A stretch of DNA of 64,000 nt from Acidimicrobiaceae bacterium (GTDB lineage Bacteria > Actinomycetota > Acidimicrobiia > Acidimicrobiales > RAAP-2). Numbering within the stretch: position 1 is the first letter of the stretch; the number at the start of each line of letters is the position of its first letter. The notes below the pieces were generated by a model. It had not been told where the DNA came from, made no database searches, and saw only the letters and a program-made list of their open reading frames with translations. Position numbers and translations under genes: made by a program. The stretch lies in assembly GCA_027306605.1 (NCBI GenBank), contig DAHUZK010000071.1:1-64000 (forward strand), in the 5' to 3' direction. Shown here in pieces: positions 24,737 to 33,796 of the stretch.

Positions 24737-25084
24737 CGGTCCAGCCGATCATCGTCGTAGACCGATCGCCGCCGTCGATGCCGATTCTCGGCGTCCAACC
24801 CCTTCGGACGAGTGGACGCGACCTGGCGGAACGGACAAGACATCCAACTCGCATTCGGGCATTCGGCGAAGTCCATGAGTTCCACTCGGCCACTCTCGAC
24901 TTGTGGTTGTGCGGGCTGCCCCTTCGACGGAAATCGGCGGAGGCTCCCGAGGGCATTTTTGCAATGTTTTCGCAACCCTGCCAGCGGAAGTCCCCCAAAG
25001 CACCCTCAGGTCTCCCATGAGGTTGCTTTGACACCGCACGCACAAGACCATGCAGCAGCCAGAAGAAAGGCTTGCGGCTCTGAA
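24737..25084. other. Non-coding divergent promoter region
   Basis: No gene is supported. It separates the deacetylase start from the plus-strand glycosyltransferase. A locally AT-rich part, GCATTTTTGCAATGTTTTCG (about 24953-24972), is a likely promoter area. Confidence 0.35.
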
Positions 25085-26326
25085 ATGGGGCAGCATAAGG
25101 TGAGCCCGATCGTGCGAGTGCTGATCGTGTCGCAGTTCTATCCACCGATCACCGGTGGGCAGGAGCAGCACGTTCGAAACTTGGCGCATGCCCTCGCCGA
25201 CCGCGGCCACCGCGTAGAGGTCGTCACCATCGCCACGGACGGACCCGCCCGAACCGTCCTCGACGGAGCGGTCCCCCTTCACCTCGTTCGGACGACTGCC
25301 CAAAGCCTGCCCCGCCTTTACGCCGAGGCTGAGCGGCCCCATGCGCTCCCCATCATGGACCCCGGCTTCCGAAGCGCGATCGCGCGACTGCTTGCCGACG
25401 GCCAGTTCGACATCGTCCATGCTCACGACTGGAGTGTCGCCTCGGCCATCGGCCCAGCCCGGAACGCAGGTGTGCCCGTCGTGCTGACCCAGCACGAGTA
25501 CAGCCACGTCTGCGCCACCAAACGACTCATGCGCGGCGGTGTCGATGTCTGTCCGGGCCCGACGCCGATCGCCTGCTTTCGCTGTACAGCATCATGGTAC
25601 GGACCAATGGCCGGCCCCGGCGTAGCGCTGACGAACGCTCTGGCCCGTCGTACTCGGGCCAGACATGTGGACGCATTCATCGCGCTGAGCTCCGTCGTGG
25701 CGACGAAGACCGGACTCCCGGAACGGAGCCCCTATGTGGTCATCCCGAACTTCATTCCGGACGACCTCGTGGTGAACCGGTTCACACCGACCCCTGATGG
25801 GCCGATCGTCTTCGTTGGACTCCTGAGTCGGGACAAGGGCATAGAAGTTCTCCTCGAAGCACATCGAATGCTGGGAGGGCTCCGCCGCCTCGTTCTGGCG
25901 GGACGCGAGCTCGACGACACGCCGCTCGACCTCTCCGGTGACGTCGAACTGCGCGGGTTGCTCGACCATCCCTCGGTCATCGACCTCATGCAGACGGCCA
26001 GTGTCGTGGTTGTTCCCTCCATCGTGCAGGACTGCTGCCCGACCGTCGTCCTCGAGGCCATGGCTGTCGGACGACCGGTGGTGGCGTCCGACAGCGGGGG
26101 GATCGTCGACCTGGTCGACGATGGCGTGACTGGGCTCCTCGTCCCCCCCGGCGACCCCGTTGCGCTCTCCGAGGCACTCGCGAAGATCATTGACGACCCT
26201 CAACGGGCCTCGGCCATGGGCCAGACCGCTCTGATGCGGGCGCGCTCGTTCACAGCGTCCGCGGTGGTGGCGCGGATCGAGGAGCTCTACGCCGCTCTGA
26301 TCGAGGGGCGGCCACTACCCGCCTGA
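25085..26326 (+). CDS. GT4-family glycosyltransferase
   Basis: A 413-residue GT-B glycosyltransferase divergent from the deacetylase operon. N-terminal signature: VSQFYPPITGGQEQHVRNLAHALADRGHRVEVVT. A cysteine-rich insert follows (CATKRLMRGGVDVCPGPTP, then CFRC), as in some polysaccharide GT4 enzymes. The C-terminal donor site has FVGLLSRDKGIEVLLEAHRML and DCCPTVVLEAMAVGRPVVASDSGG. The start is uncertain: ATG 25085 lacks a clear ribosome site, and GTG 25100 or 25112 would also preserve the domain. It probably builds the same glycan as the neighbouring genes. Confidence 0.88.
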   Translation: MGQHKVSPIVRVLIVSQFYPPITGGQEQHVRNLAHALADRGHRVEVVTIATDGPARTVLDGAVPLHLVRTTAQSLPRLYAEAERPHALPIMDPGFRSAIARLLADGQFDIVHAHDWSVASAIGPARNAGVPVVLTQHEYSHVCATKRLMRGGVDVCPGPTPIACFRCTASWYGPMAGPGVALTNALARRTRARHVDAFIALSSVVATKTGLPERSPYVVIPNFIPDDLVVNRFTPTPDGPIVFVGLLSRDKGIEVLLEAHRMLGGLRRLVLAGRELDDTPLDLSGDVELRGLLDHPSVIDLMQTASVVVVPSIVQDCCPTVVLEAMAVGRPVVASDSGGIVDLVDDGVTGLLVPPGDPVALSEALAKIIDDPQRASAMGQTALMRARSFTASAVVARIEELYAALIEGRPLPA

Positions 26327-26397
26327 CATCTGCCAGCATCCCCCGACGCCGCCCCCGGCTCTGCGTGAACCACGCGGCCGGTCCGGCTCTGCGAGAA

Positions 26398-27930
26398 TCA
26401 GGCAGCCAGCCAGGACCGGTCGACCGTGGCCAGCAGCTGCTCGATGAACGCCCTGTCGTTGAGGATCGGAACCTCCGACACGAACATGCGCCCGTAACGC
26501 TCGAAGTACATGAGCTGCTTGGCCAGGAGGAAGGTCCCGCGGTCGAAGTCCGACATCAGGCCGCCGGCCTCGTCGGCCATGCGGCGCAACTTGCGCTGGC
26601 TGCGCAGACGGCGCACGATCGCCCGCAGGCTGCGCTGGTGGGCCTCGATCCCCTGGGCCTTGGCCATCTGCAGCTGGATCGTCTGCATGATCCCTGCCAG
26701 GCTCACCTCCCCGAAGGGACGGGTCAGAGCCGGCTCGAATACCGATCGGACGAAAGCGGTCAGGTCCTCGCCGGACAGTCCGACGGCAATTCCGATCGCC
26801 GGCCCGTAGACGTCGGTGATGTGCTTGGTGACCACCGGCCAGGCCGATTCGTCGCCCATGGCCGCTGAGAGAAGCGACACGAAGAAACGGTGCGTCGACG
26901 GGTCGAGACGGCCCACGATCCCCCAGTCGATGACACCGATGCGCCCATCGCGCAGCAGCATCATGTTGCCGGCGTGGATATCGCCGTGGAAGGCGCCCCA
27001 GCGCACCGTCGTCAGGTAGAAGGCCCGCATGACCTCTTGGACCAGGGGCGCCGGGTCGTAGCCGAGATCGGCCACCTTGGCCAGGTCGTCGATCGGCACG
27101 CCGTCGAGGAACTCCATGGTGAGCACGTTGCGACCCGAGTACTCCGTGAACGGCTCGGGCACCGCGATGCGCGTGAGATCGAATTCGCTCTGAAGCCGGC
27201 GGAAGTGCGCCAACGCGCGCGCCTCGTTGCGCAGGTCCATCTCCTCACCGATCTGGACCCTGAACCCGTCGAGCAGTTGGAGAGTGGAGCCTGCCATCTG
27301 GTCGCCGGTCTGGCGCACCAGGATCTCGAGCAACGGCTGCATGAGGTCGAGATCCGTCGCCACCACGTGCTCGATCTCGGGCCGGAGCACCTTCACGGCG
27401 ACGGTGCGCCCGTCGTGCAGGCGCGCCTTGTGCACGACGGCGATCGAGGCGGTACCGATCGGTTCGCGCTCGAACTCTGAGAACGCGTCGCCCAAGGCCA
27501 TGCCCAGGTCCTCCTCCACCCGCTGGCGAACCTCCGAGAACGCAACGGGGGGACCGGTGTCGAGGCAGGCCCGGAACTCGTCGGCCACGTCGTCGCCGAA
27601 CATCCCCGGCGAGGAGGCGATGATCTGGCCGAACTTCATGAAGGTGCCGCCGAGGTCCTGGAAGCTCTTGCGCAGCGGCCGAGCCAGCTGGGCCGCAGGG
27701 AGTGCGCCGTGGCGGATGCTCCGTAGCTGGCGCACGAGGGTCGGGGTGAAGTGCAGGGCCACCACCTTTGCGATGGTCCGGCTCCGCCGCAGCAGCTCGC
27801 GGCGGGTGGGGTCCGGCAGGCGGCGCGGGTAGATGCGCGGAGCATCCTCGCGCAGCGGGCGCGGCCCTGGAGTCGGGGACGGCACGCTCGCTGTCGCGCC
27901 GACCGATGCGTCCGCCGCGCCGTGGGTCAC
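26398..27930 (-). CDS. AarF/UbiB (ABC1) family atypical kinase
   Basis: A 510-residue ABC1-type protein kinase-like ATPase. The family KxGQ motif is KFGQIIASSPG, the Ala-rich loop region GTASIAVVHKARLHDGRTVAVKVLRPE holds the Lys, and the catalytic loop is FHGDIHAGNMM with DWG in place of DFG (VIDWGIVG). UbiB members support quinone biosynthesis in many bacteria; in actinobacteria, which use menaquinone, the role is unclear. No C-terminal membrane helix pair is obvious. Start GTG 27930. Confidence 0.9.
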   Translation of the reverse strand: MTHGAADASVGATASVPSPTPGPRPLREDAPRIYPRRLPDPTRRELLRRSRTIAKVVALHFTPTLVRQLRSIRHGALPAAQLARPLRKSFQDLGGTFMKFGQIIASSPGMFGDDVADEFRACLDTGPPVAFSEVRQRVEEDLGMALGDAFSEFEREPIGTASIAVVHKARLHDGRTVAVKVLRPEIEHVVATDLDLMQPLLEILVRQTGDQMAGSTLQLLDGFRVQIGEEMDLRNEARALAHFRRLQSEFDLTRIAVPEPFTEYSGRNVLTMEFLDGVPIDDLAKVADLGYDPAPLVQEVMRAFYLTTVRWGAFHGDIHAGNMMLLRDGRIGVIDWGIVGRLDPSTHRFFVSLLSAAMGDESAWPVVTKHITDVYGPAIGIAVGLSGEDLTAFVRSVFEPALTRPFGEVSLAGIMQTIQLQMAKAQGIEAHQRSLRAIVRRLRSQRKLRRMADEAGGLMSDFDRGTFLLAKQLMYFERYGRMFVSEVPILNDRAFIEQLLATVDRSWLAA

Positions 27931-28000
27931 CCGTTCAGGGTAGGTCCGGTGCGCAACACCCGGGGTGTGATGGCCGAACTCGACCGCAACCGGCCCGCGC

Positions 28001-28387
28001 TCAGCCGGCCGAGAAGGTGTTCTCGAGCGAGGCCAGCGCCGCCTTGTAGGTGTCGCCGAAGACAGGGGCCATCTCGTCGGGTGTCACGTCGTAGGCCCAG
28101 ATGACCTTCGAGCCCTCACCCTCGGGCTGGACCGAGATCGTCGCGGTATGGCTTTCGACCGGCACACCCTCGATGACCGAGTAGGTGAGGACACGATCCG
28201 CCTCGTTACGCGCCAGGAGCCGCTCTCGGATCTCCATGCCGAACATGCCGATCACGCGCTCGTCGCCCTCGAGCCGGAAGGAATCGATCCCGGGGAAGAA
28301 GTCGGCGACGCCGCCGAAGTCGCCGACCTTCTTCCAGACCTCGTCGGGAGGCGCCGCCACCGACACGTCCACTGCCCCTGATGCCAT
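28001..28387 (-). CDS. SRPBCC-family (polyketide cyclase/START-like) protein
   Basis: A 128-residue single-domain helix-grip protein with a hydrophobic ligand cavity. Pattern: VDVSVAAPPDEVWKKVGDFGG at the N-terminus, ERLLARNEADRVLTYSVIEG in the middle, and a long C-terminal helix PVFGDTYKAALASLENTF. Such proteins bind or modify lipids and polyketides; no catalytic residue can be named. ATG 28387 has GAGGTGAG upstream. It is divergent from the aldo/keto reductase. Confidence 0.85.
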   Translation of the reverse strand: MASGAVDVSVAAPPDEVWKKVGDFGGVADFFPGIDSFRLEGDERVIGMFGMEIRERLLARNEADRVLTYSVIEGVPVESHTATISVQPEGEGSKVIWAYDVTPDEMAPVFGDTYKAALASLENTFSAG

Positions 28388-28489
28388 TGCACTCACCTCG
28401 CACTCTCGATCCCCACCCGGGACCCGCCGGTACAGTACTGCCCGCTCCGGTCCGCACGCAGGTAGCCGGCCGGGCGAGGAGGGTCACCC

Positions 28490-29425
28490 ATGGACACGCG
28501 CACGATCGGATCGCTCACGGTGAGCGTCGTCGGGCTGGGTTGCAACAACTTCGGCATGCGCCTCGGTCGCCAGGAGACCGAGGCCGTCGTGGGGGCTGCA
28601 CTCGATGCGGGGATCACCCTCTTCGACACCGCCGACATCTACGGGGGCACCAAGAGCGAGACCTACTTGGGGGCGGCGCTCGGCGCTCGCCGAGACGAGA
28701 TCGTCCTGGCCACCAAGTTCGGCGGACAATACGAGGGCCACGAAGGCGGCGCGTCGGCAGCCTACGTGCGGGTTGCCGTCGAAGACAGCCTCACCCGGCT
28801 CGGCACCGATTGCATCGACCTCTACCAGCTCCACATGCCCGACCCCAAGACACCGTTGACGGAGACGATCGGTGCGCTGGGCGAGCTCGTATCGGAGGGA
28901 AAAATCCGGGAATTCGGTTGCTCCAATTTCGACACGGCACTGCTCGAGGAGGCGGCGGCCGCGACGCCGGCGGAGGGTCCGAGTTTCGTCAGCGTGCAGA
29001 ACCAGTACAGCATCTTGCACCGCGAGCCCGAAAACGGCGTTTTGACCGAGTGCGAGCGTGCCGGCATGTCCTTCCTTCCCTACTTCCCGCTGGCCCTCGG
29101 CGTCCTTTCGGGAAAGTACCGTGCCGGCCAGCCTCCGCCGGAGGGAACGCGCATCGCCGCCATGGGCGACCGCGCCGGCGACCATCTCACGGAGGAGCGA
29201 CTGGCCAGGGTGCAGGCGCTCGACGACCTCGCCCGGCGGCATGGCCACTCGGTGCTCGATCTTGCCTTCGGCTGGCTCCTGTCCCGGGCGCCAGTGGCGT
29301 CGGTGATCGCCGGCGCAACCCGGCCCGAGCAGATCGCAGCCAACGCCGCAGCGGGCGCATGGCAACCGGGCGAGGACGTACTCGTCGAGGTGGACGCCAT
29401 CGCTCCCCGCGACCCCGCTGTCTGA
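28490..29425 (+). CDS. Aldo/keto reductase
   Basis: A 311-residue NADPH-dependent TIM-barrel oxidoreductase. The family blocks are VGLGCNNFGMR, ITLFDTADIYGGTKSETYLGAAL (catalytic Asp and Tyr), LATKFGGQ (Lys), LYQLHMPDP (His), and the cofactor-end SVIAGATRPEQIAANAAAGAW. Substrate unknown. The 3' end faces pntB, and the 324-base gap between them holds a tandem repeat. Confidence 0.93.
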   Translation: MDTRTIGSLTVSVVGLGCNNFGMRLGRQETEAVVGAALDAGITLFDTADIYGGTKSETYLGAALGARRDEIVLATKFGGQYEGHEGGASAAYVRVAVEDSLTRLGTDCIDLYQLHMPDPKTPLTETIGALGELVSEGKIREFGCSNFDTALLEEAAAATPAEGPSFVSVQNQYSILHREPENGVLTECERAGMSFLPYFPLALGVLSGKYRAGQPPPEGTRIAAMGDRAGDHLTEERLARVQALDDLARRHGHSVLDLAFGWLLSRAPVASVIAGATRPEQIAANAAAGAWQPGEDVLVEVDAIAPRDPAV

Positions 29426-29622
29426 TTCGGGCGGGGTTCGCCGCTCGTTCAGGAGGGGTAAGGCAGGCCCCGAGCGTGCCGATGGTGCCCGTCGACCGGG
29501 TGCCTGCCGCAAGCGAAGCGCCCTCCGGCTGAACCTGCGGCTTCGGGGCGGTGCTCAGCGCACGGTGTTCTGCCCGCGCTTGGTCGTAGGCCCCGTCCGA
29601 CTCCGGCTGTCCCAGGGCGCCG

Positions 29623-29735
29623 TATACAGGTGCGCCCGACCGACCCGCGCCGCCCTATACAGGTCCGAGCAATGGGGCGCGACCGGCATATGCAGGCGCA
29701 GGCAACGGCCCAGCGCCGCCATATACAGGCAGAAC
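29623..29735 (+). repeat. Degenerate 33-bp tandem repeat in convergent intergenic region
   Basis: TATACAGG (third copy TATGCAGG) recurs at 29623, 29656, 29689 and 29722, exactly 33 bases apart, with diverged GC-rich filler between. It lies in the 324-base gap between the convergent aldo/keto reductase and pntB. A related array is at 60375-60441. No coding frame or CRISPR-like conserved repeat is present. Confidence 0.75.
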
Positions 29736-29749
29736 GAAGACGCCGCCGA

Positions 29750-31168
29750 TCAGGCGTCGTTGACGGCGGTCACCAGCTTCTGGAGGGTGTCCTTGGCGTC
29801 CCCGAAGAGCATGGTCGTCTTGGGGTCGTAGAGCAGGTCGTTGTCGATGCCGGCGAAGCCCGGGCGCATGGAGCGCTTGAGGAAGATGATGTTCTCCGCT
29901 TCGTCGGCGTGGATGATGGGCATCCCGTAGATAGGGCTGCCCGGCGTCGACTTGGCCGCGGGGTTCACCGTGTCGTTGGCACCGACCACGAGAGCGACGT
30001 CGGCCGTGCTCATCTCCGGGTTGGCCTCGTCCATCTCCTTCAGCTCGTCATAGGGCACGTTTGCCTCGGCCAGCAGGACGTTCATGTGACCGGGCATACG
30101 GCCGGCGACGGGATGGATGGCGAAGAAGGTCTCGACACCTCGTGCCTTGAGCGCCTCGGCTAGCTCGCGCGCCGTGTGTTGTGCCTGCGCAACAGCCAAT
30201 CCGTAGCCGGGGATGATCACCACCTTGCGGGCGTAGGCCAGCAGCACGCCGACATCGTCGGGTGTGCCCGCCCGCACCGGCCGAGCGGCGTCACCCTCCT
30301 CGCCGCCGGTGGCCGTGATGACCGCACCGAAGGCGCTGAAGAGAATGTTCGGCAGCGAGCGACCCATGGCCGCGCTCATCAGCCGCGTGAGCAGGATGCC
30401 CGAGGCACCGACGAGCGTGCCCGCCACGATCAGCAGGGCACTATTGAGCACGAAGCCCGAGGCGGCGACGGCGAGACCGGTGAACGAGTTCAGCAATGAG
30501 ATCAAAACGGGCACATCGGCGCCACCGATGGGTAGCACGAAGATCACGCCGAGGACGAGGGACAGCACGAGAATCACCCAGACGTAGGCGATGCTGCCTG
30601 TGACGAGCGCGAGGAGGATCATCGCCACGATGACGATCCCGACGAGACCATTGATGACCTGCTGACCCGGATACGTGATGGGACGGCCGGTGATCAACTC
30701 CTGCAGCTTCACGAAGGCGATGGCGCTTCCCGAGAAGGAGACCGAACCGATCAGCACCCCGAGGAGGACTTCGGCCGTGACATACACCGCGGGCTGAAGG
30801 CCCAGGAAATGCAGGTGCAAGAGCTCGACGATGGCGATCAGAGCGGCAGCGCCGCCGCCTACTCCATTGAAGATGGCGACCAGCTGCGGCATCGCCGTCA
30901 TCTTGACGAAACGGGCGACCGGCACGGCGATGACCGCGCCGAAGATCATGGCGATGATGGCCAAGACCAGGTTCGTCCCCGAGTTGCGCAGCTCGGGGAG
31001 GGTGAAGGTCATGCCGATGGCCAACGCTGCTGCTGCCGCTCCGACCAGGTTCCCTTGGCGTGCATGGCGAGGCGAGCTCAGCCCCTTGAGGGCAAGGATG
31101 AAGCCGGCGATCGCGATCAGGTAGGCGAGATCGCGCGCGTCGGCCAGCGTGAAGGTCGTGGCCATCAT
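29750..31168 (-). CDS. pntB: NAD(P) transhydrogenase, beta subunit
   Basis: A 472-residue membrane subunit of proton-translocating transhydrogenase, which drives NADPH formation from NADH with the proton gradient. Many membrane helices fill the first about 280 residues. The C-terminal NADP(H)-binding domain III shows VVIIPGYGLAVAQAQH, FAIHPVAGRMPGHMNVLLAEANVPY and GANDTVNPAA. Its ATG overlaps the pntAb stop by one base. Supplies NADPH, useful for the reductive and oxygenase steps of steroid catabolism nearby (inference). Confidence 0.96.
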   Translation of the reverse strand: MMATTFTLADARDLAYLIAIAGFILALKGLSSPRHARQGNLVGAAAAALAIGMTFTLPELRNSGTNLVLAIIAMIFGAVIAVPVARFVKMTAMPQLVAIFNGVGGGAAALIAIVELLHLHFLGLQPAVYVTAEVLLGVLIGSVSFSGSAIAFVKLQELITGRPITYPGQQVINGLVGIVIVAMILLALVTGSIAYVWVILVLSLVLGVIFVLPIGGADVPVLISLLNSFTGLAVAASGFVLNSALLIVAGTLVGASGILLTRLMSAAMGRSLPNILFSAFGAVITATGGEEGDAARPVRAGTPDDVGVLLAYARKVVIIPGYGLAVAQAQHTARELAEALKARGVETFFAIHPVAGRMPGHMNVLLAEANVPYDELKEMDEANPEMSTADVALVVGANDTVNPAAKSTPGSPIYGMPIIHADEAENIIFLKRSMRPGFAGIDNDLLYDPKTTMLFGDAKDTLQKLVTAVNDA

Positions 31169-31596
31169 CAGGCGGCGTCCCCGGTGCCAGCCTCACCACC
31201 GCCGGCGGCGCCGGTGTCGGTGCCGGCTGCCGCACTGCGGCCGGCGGCAGGCCCCGTGTCCCCGGCCGCCGCGGCGCGGCCGCGCTCGCCCGGCTTGGAC
31301 TTGAACATCTCGAGCATGCGGTCGGTCACCACGAAGCCACCGACCACGTTCAGCGTGGCCAGGAACACGGCGAGGAATCCCAGTGTCAGCTGCGCCGGGC
31401 CATGGGCCTCGCCCATGATGGTCAGCGCGCCCACCAACACGATGCCGTGGATGGCGTTGGAACCCGACATGAGGGGGGTGTGGAGGATGCTCGGGACCTT
31501 GGAGATCACCTCGATCCCCACGAAGCCCGCCAGCACGAAGATCGTCAGGTAGGCGACGATCCCCGTGGAGGTGGTCGGCTCGACGAATGCGATCAC
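31168..31596 (-). CDS. pntAb: NAD(P) transhydrogenase, alpha subunit part 2 (membrane)
   Basis: A 142-residue membrane subunit with three to four helices (TGIVAYLTIFVLAGFVGIEVI, the MSGSNAIHGIVLVGALTIMG block, LTLGFLAVFLATLNVVGGFVVTDRMLEMF) and an unusual Ala/Gly/Thr-rich tail of about 45 residues. Actinobacteria commonly have the alpha subunit split in two. GTG 31596 has GGAAGGAG upstream and overlaps the pntAa stop by 4 bases. Confidence 0.92.
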   Translation of the reverse strand: MIAFVEPTTSTGIVAYLTIFVLAGFVGIEVISKVPSILHTPLMSGSNAIHGIVLVGALTIMGEAHGPAQLTLGFLAVFLATLNVVGGFVVTDRMLEMFKSKPGERGRAAAAGDTGPAAGRSAAAGTDTGAAGGGEAGTGDAA

Positions 31597-32765
31597 GCCG
31601 GTGCTCCTTCCGTCGCAGATCCGGACCCCGCCGCGGTCACGCTGCCACCCAGCAATTCGACAGCGGCGGGTGCCAGAGGCTTGCCGTCTCGCAGCACGCA
31701 CATGCCCGTCACGATCTCGTCCTCCCAGTCCGGTGCCAGCGAACCCTCAGGACCCATGAGTGCGAGCACATTGGCCACGTTGCGGGCGAAGAGGAAGCTC
31801 GCGTGCGTGGGCATGCCCGACGGCGGGTTGGCCATGCCCACGACGTGCACGCCCTTGTGCACCACCACCTCGCCCGACTCGGAGAGCTCACAGTTGCCCC
31901 CCTGGTCGGCCGCCATGTCGACCACCACGGCACCCTCGGCCATCCCCTCGACCATGGCGGTGGTCAAGAGCACCGGTGCCTTGCGCCCCGGAACGGCGGC
32001 GGTCGTGATCACGACATCGGAGCGCCCGACCTCCTCCGCCAGCGCTACCCGCTGGCGGTCGAGCTCTTCGGGTGTCAGCTCGCGGGCATAGCCACCCGCG
32101 CCCTCGGCGGAGACGCCGGTGTCGAGGAAGGTGGCACCGAGGCTCTCTGCCTCCTCCTTTGCCGCGGCCCGCACGTCGTAGGCCTTGACCACCGCGCCGA
32201 GGCGACGCGCGGTGGCGATCGACTGCAGGCCGGCCACGCCGACGCCCATCACGAGCACCTTGGCCGGCGGGACGGTGCCCGCCGCCGTCATGAACATCGG
32301 GAAGAACTTGGCCAGGTGCTCGGCGGCGGTCAGCCCGGCGCGGTAGCCGGAGACCGTGGCCTGCGAGCTGAGCGCGTCCATGCTCTGGGCCCGGCTGATG
32401 CGGGGCAACAGGTCGAAGCTGAACACCGTGGCCCCCTTGGCGGCCAGGGCGCGCACGGCATCTTCGGACTGTCCGACGCCGAAGAAGCTCAAGAGGGCCA
32501 CGCCCTGGGGCAGTGCCGCCGCGTCCTCGGCCGACGGTGCGTTGACGCGGACGACGAGCCCCGCACCCGAGACCGCCGACGCCGCGTCGGATGCGATGGT
32601 CGCCCCCGCCGCCTCGTAGGCATCGTCGGAGAACGCCGCCTCGGTGCCGGCGCCAGCCTGGACGCTGATCTCCCAACCCGTGCCGACCAGCTTCTTCACC
32701 ACGTCGGGGACGAGTGCCACACGGCGCTCTCCAGGACGGGTCTCGGTGGGGACCGCCATTTTCAC
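31593..32765 (-). CDS. pntAa: NAD(P) transhydrogenase, alpha subunit part 1
   Basis: A 390-residue soluble NAD(H)-binding subunit (domain I). It has the alanine dehydrogenase/PntA fold: VPTETRPGERRVALVPDVVKKL, RISRAQSMDALSSQATVSGYRA, the Rossmann KVLVMGVGVAGLQSIATARRLGA, and VVVDMAADQGGNCE. Start is GTG 32765, with ATG 32759 as alternative. First gene of the pntAa-pntAb-pntB operon. Confidence 0.94.
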   Translation of the reverse strand: MKMAVPTETRPGERRVALVPDVVKKLVGTGWEISVQAGAGTEAAFSDDAYEAAGATIASDAASAVSGAGLVVRVNAPSAEDAAALPQGVALLSFFGVGQSEDAVRALAAKGATVFSFDLLPRISRAQSMDALSSQATVSGYRAGLTAAEHLAKFFPMFMTAAGTVPPAKVLVMGVGVAGLQSIATARRLGAVVKAYDVRAAAKEEAESLGATFLDTGVSAEGAGGYARELTPEELDRQRVALAEEVGRSDVVITTAAVPGRKAPVLLTTAMVEGMAEGAVVVDMAADQGGNCELSESGEVVVHKGVHVVGMANPPSGMPTHASFLFARNVANVLALMGPEGSLAPDWEDEIVTGMCVLRDGKPLAPAAVELLGGSVTAAGSGSATEGAPA

Positions 32766-32848
32766 GGTCGCTCTGTTTAGCAGCTGATGTGCCGCCCGCC
32801 CCTAATCGCCCCGAATCGGCCGGTCCGGACGCTCGTTCGGGACCAACG

Positions 32849-33622
32849 CTAGGGCGCTCGTTCGGGCGTCTGCTCGTGGGCGCGCAGGAAGGCGGGCCAT
32901 TCCCCGCCCCCGTGCAGAACGAGGTTGGCGCCGCTGACGTAGGACGCGCCCGGGCTGGCCAGGAACAGGCAGGCCTGTGCAATGTCCTCCGGCGTGCCCA
33001 TGCGGCCCAGGGGCACCGTGGCGGCGACTCGTTCGAGTCCGCCGGAACCGCCGTAGAACTCGTCGCCGGCGCCGGTGTCGAGCAGTCCCCCGCTCACGCA
33101 GTTGACCCGGACGAGCGGGCCCCACTCCACGGCGAGCGTGGCCGTGAGGTTCACCAGCCCCGCCTTGGCCGCTCCGTAGGCCGAGGCACCGGGCGACGGC
33201 CGCAGGGCGGAGACGCTGGCGATGTTCACGATGCAGCCACCATCCTCCTGCACGGCCATCACCTTGTGGGCCGACTGCGCGCACCAAAGCGGCGCCAGCA
33301 GGTTGAGGTTCACCACTGCCTCGACGAAACGGGGTGACTGGTCCGCCGCCATGGCATGGGGCGCCCCGCCGGCGTTGTTGACGAGCACGTCCAGGCGACC
33401 GAAGTGCTCCACGGCCTTGGCCACGACGCGCTCGGCCTCGGGTGGCTTGCGGACGTCCGCCGTCATGAACAGCGCGCCGTCCACCTTCGCCTCGTGGCGT
33501 CCGCACGTGACCACGTGTGCACCGGCGCCGACGAAAGCGGCCACGATCCCTGCCCCGACGCCGCGTGAGCCCCCGGTCACGACGACGACACGCTCGCTGA
33601 AGTCGTACACCGGCTGCGTCAC
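32849..33622 (-). CDS. SDR oxidoreductase divergent from echA20
   Basis: A 257-residue short-chain dehydrogenase. Motifs: VVVTGGSRGVGAGI, LVNNAGGAPHA, NIASVSALRPSPGASAYGAAK (Ser, Tyr, Lys) and ANLVLHGGGEWPAF. Position and length match Rv3549c beside echA20-ipdAB in mycobacteria, where SDRs act on hydroxylated HIP-CoA intermediates. That role is inferred from neighbourhood. The start GTG 33622 lies 80 bases from the palindrome at 33703, which could serve both directions. Confidence 0.85.
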   Translation of the reverse strand: MTQPVYDFSERVVVVTGGSRGVGAGIVAAFVGAGAHVVTCGRHEAKVDGALFMTADVRKPPEAERVVAKAVEHFGRLDVLVNNAGGAPHAMAADQSPRFVEAVVNLNLLAPLWCAQSAHKVMAVQEDGGCIVNIASVSALRPSPGASAYGAAKAGLVNLTATLAVEWGPLVRVNCVSGGLLDTGAGDEFYGGSGGLERVAATVPLGRMGTPEDIAQACLFLASPGASYVSGANLVLHGGGEWPAFLRAHEQTPERAP

Positions 33623-33702
33623 GGGCCAAACCCTACGGCCACGGTGCCCGGGGCGTCGTGTTGGCCCGGCCGGCCGGGCTGGCCTAAGTTCCGGGCGGCC
33701 AT

Positions 33703-33717
33703 CTGACGCGGCGTCAG
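33703..33717. promoter_or_regulatory. Palindromic operator candidate, copy 1 (CTGACG-N3-CGTCAG)
   Basis: CTGACGCGGCGTCAG is a perfect palindrome with 7-bp arms around one base. It lies between the divergent SDR gene (start 33622) and echA20 (start 33797). Related sites occur at 40939, 49806 and 58683, all in front of acyl-CoA or aldehyde metabolism genes. The form suits a TetR-family dimer. Confidence 0.6.
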
Positions 33718-33796
33718 GCAACCGACAACGACAACCGGCAGCCAGCAAACCGCCAGCCAGCAAACCGCCCCCGCCACCGAGGAGAATCCGGCACCC

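Noticed and set aside
29623-29735. 33-bp periodic array as a CRISPR
   Set aside because: Only the first 8 bases of each unit are conserved and there are no cas genes, so the unit is a degenerate tandem repeat.
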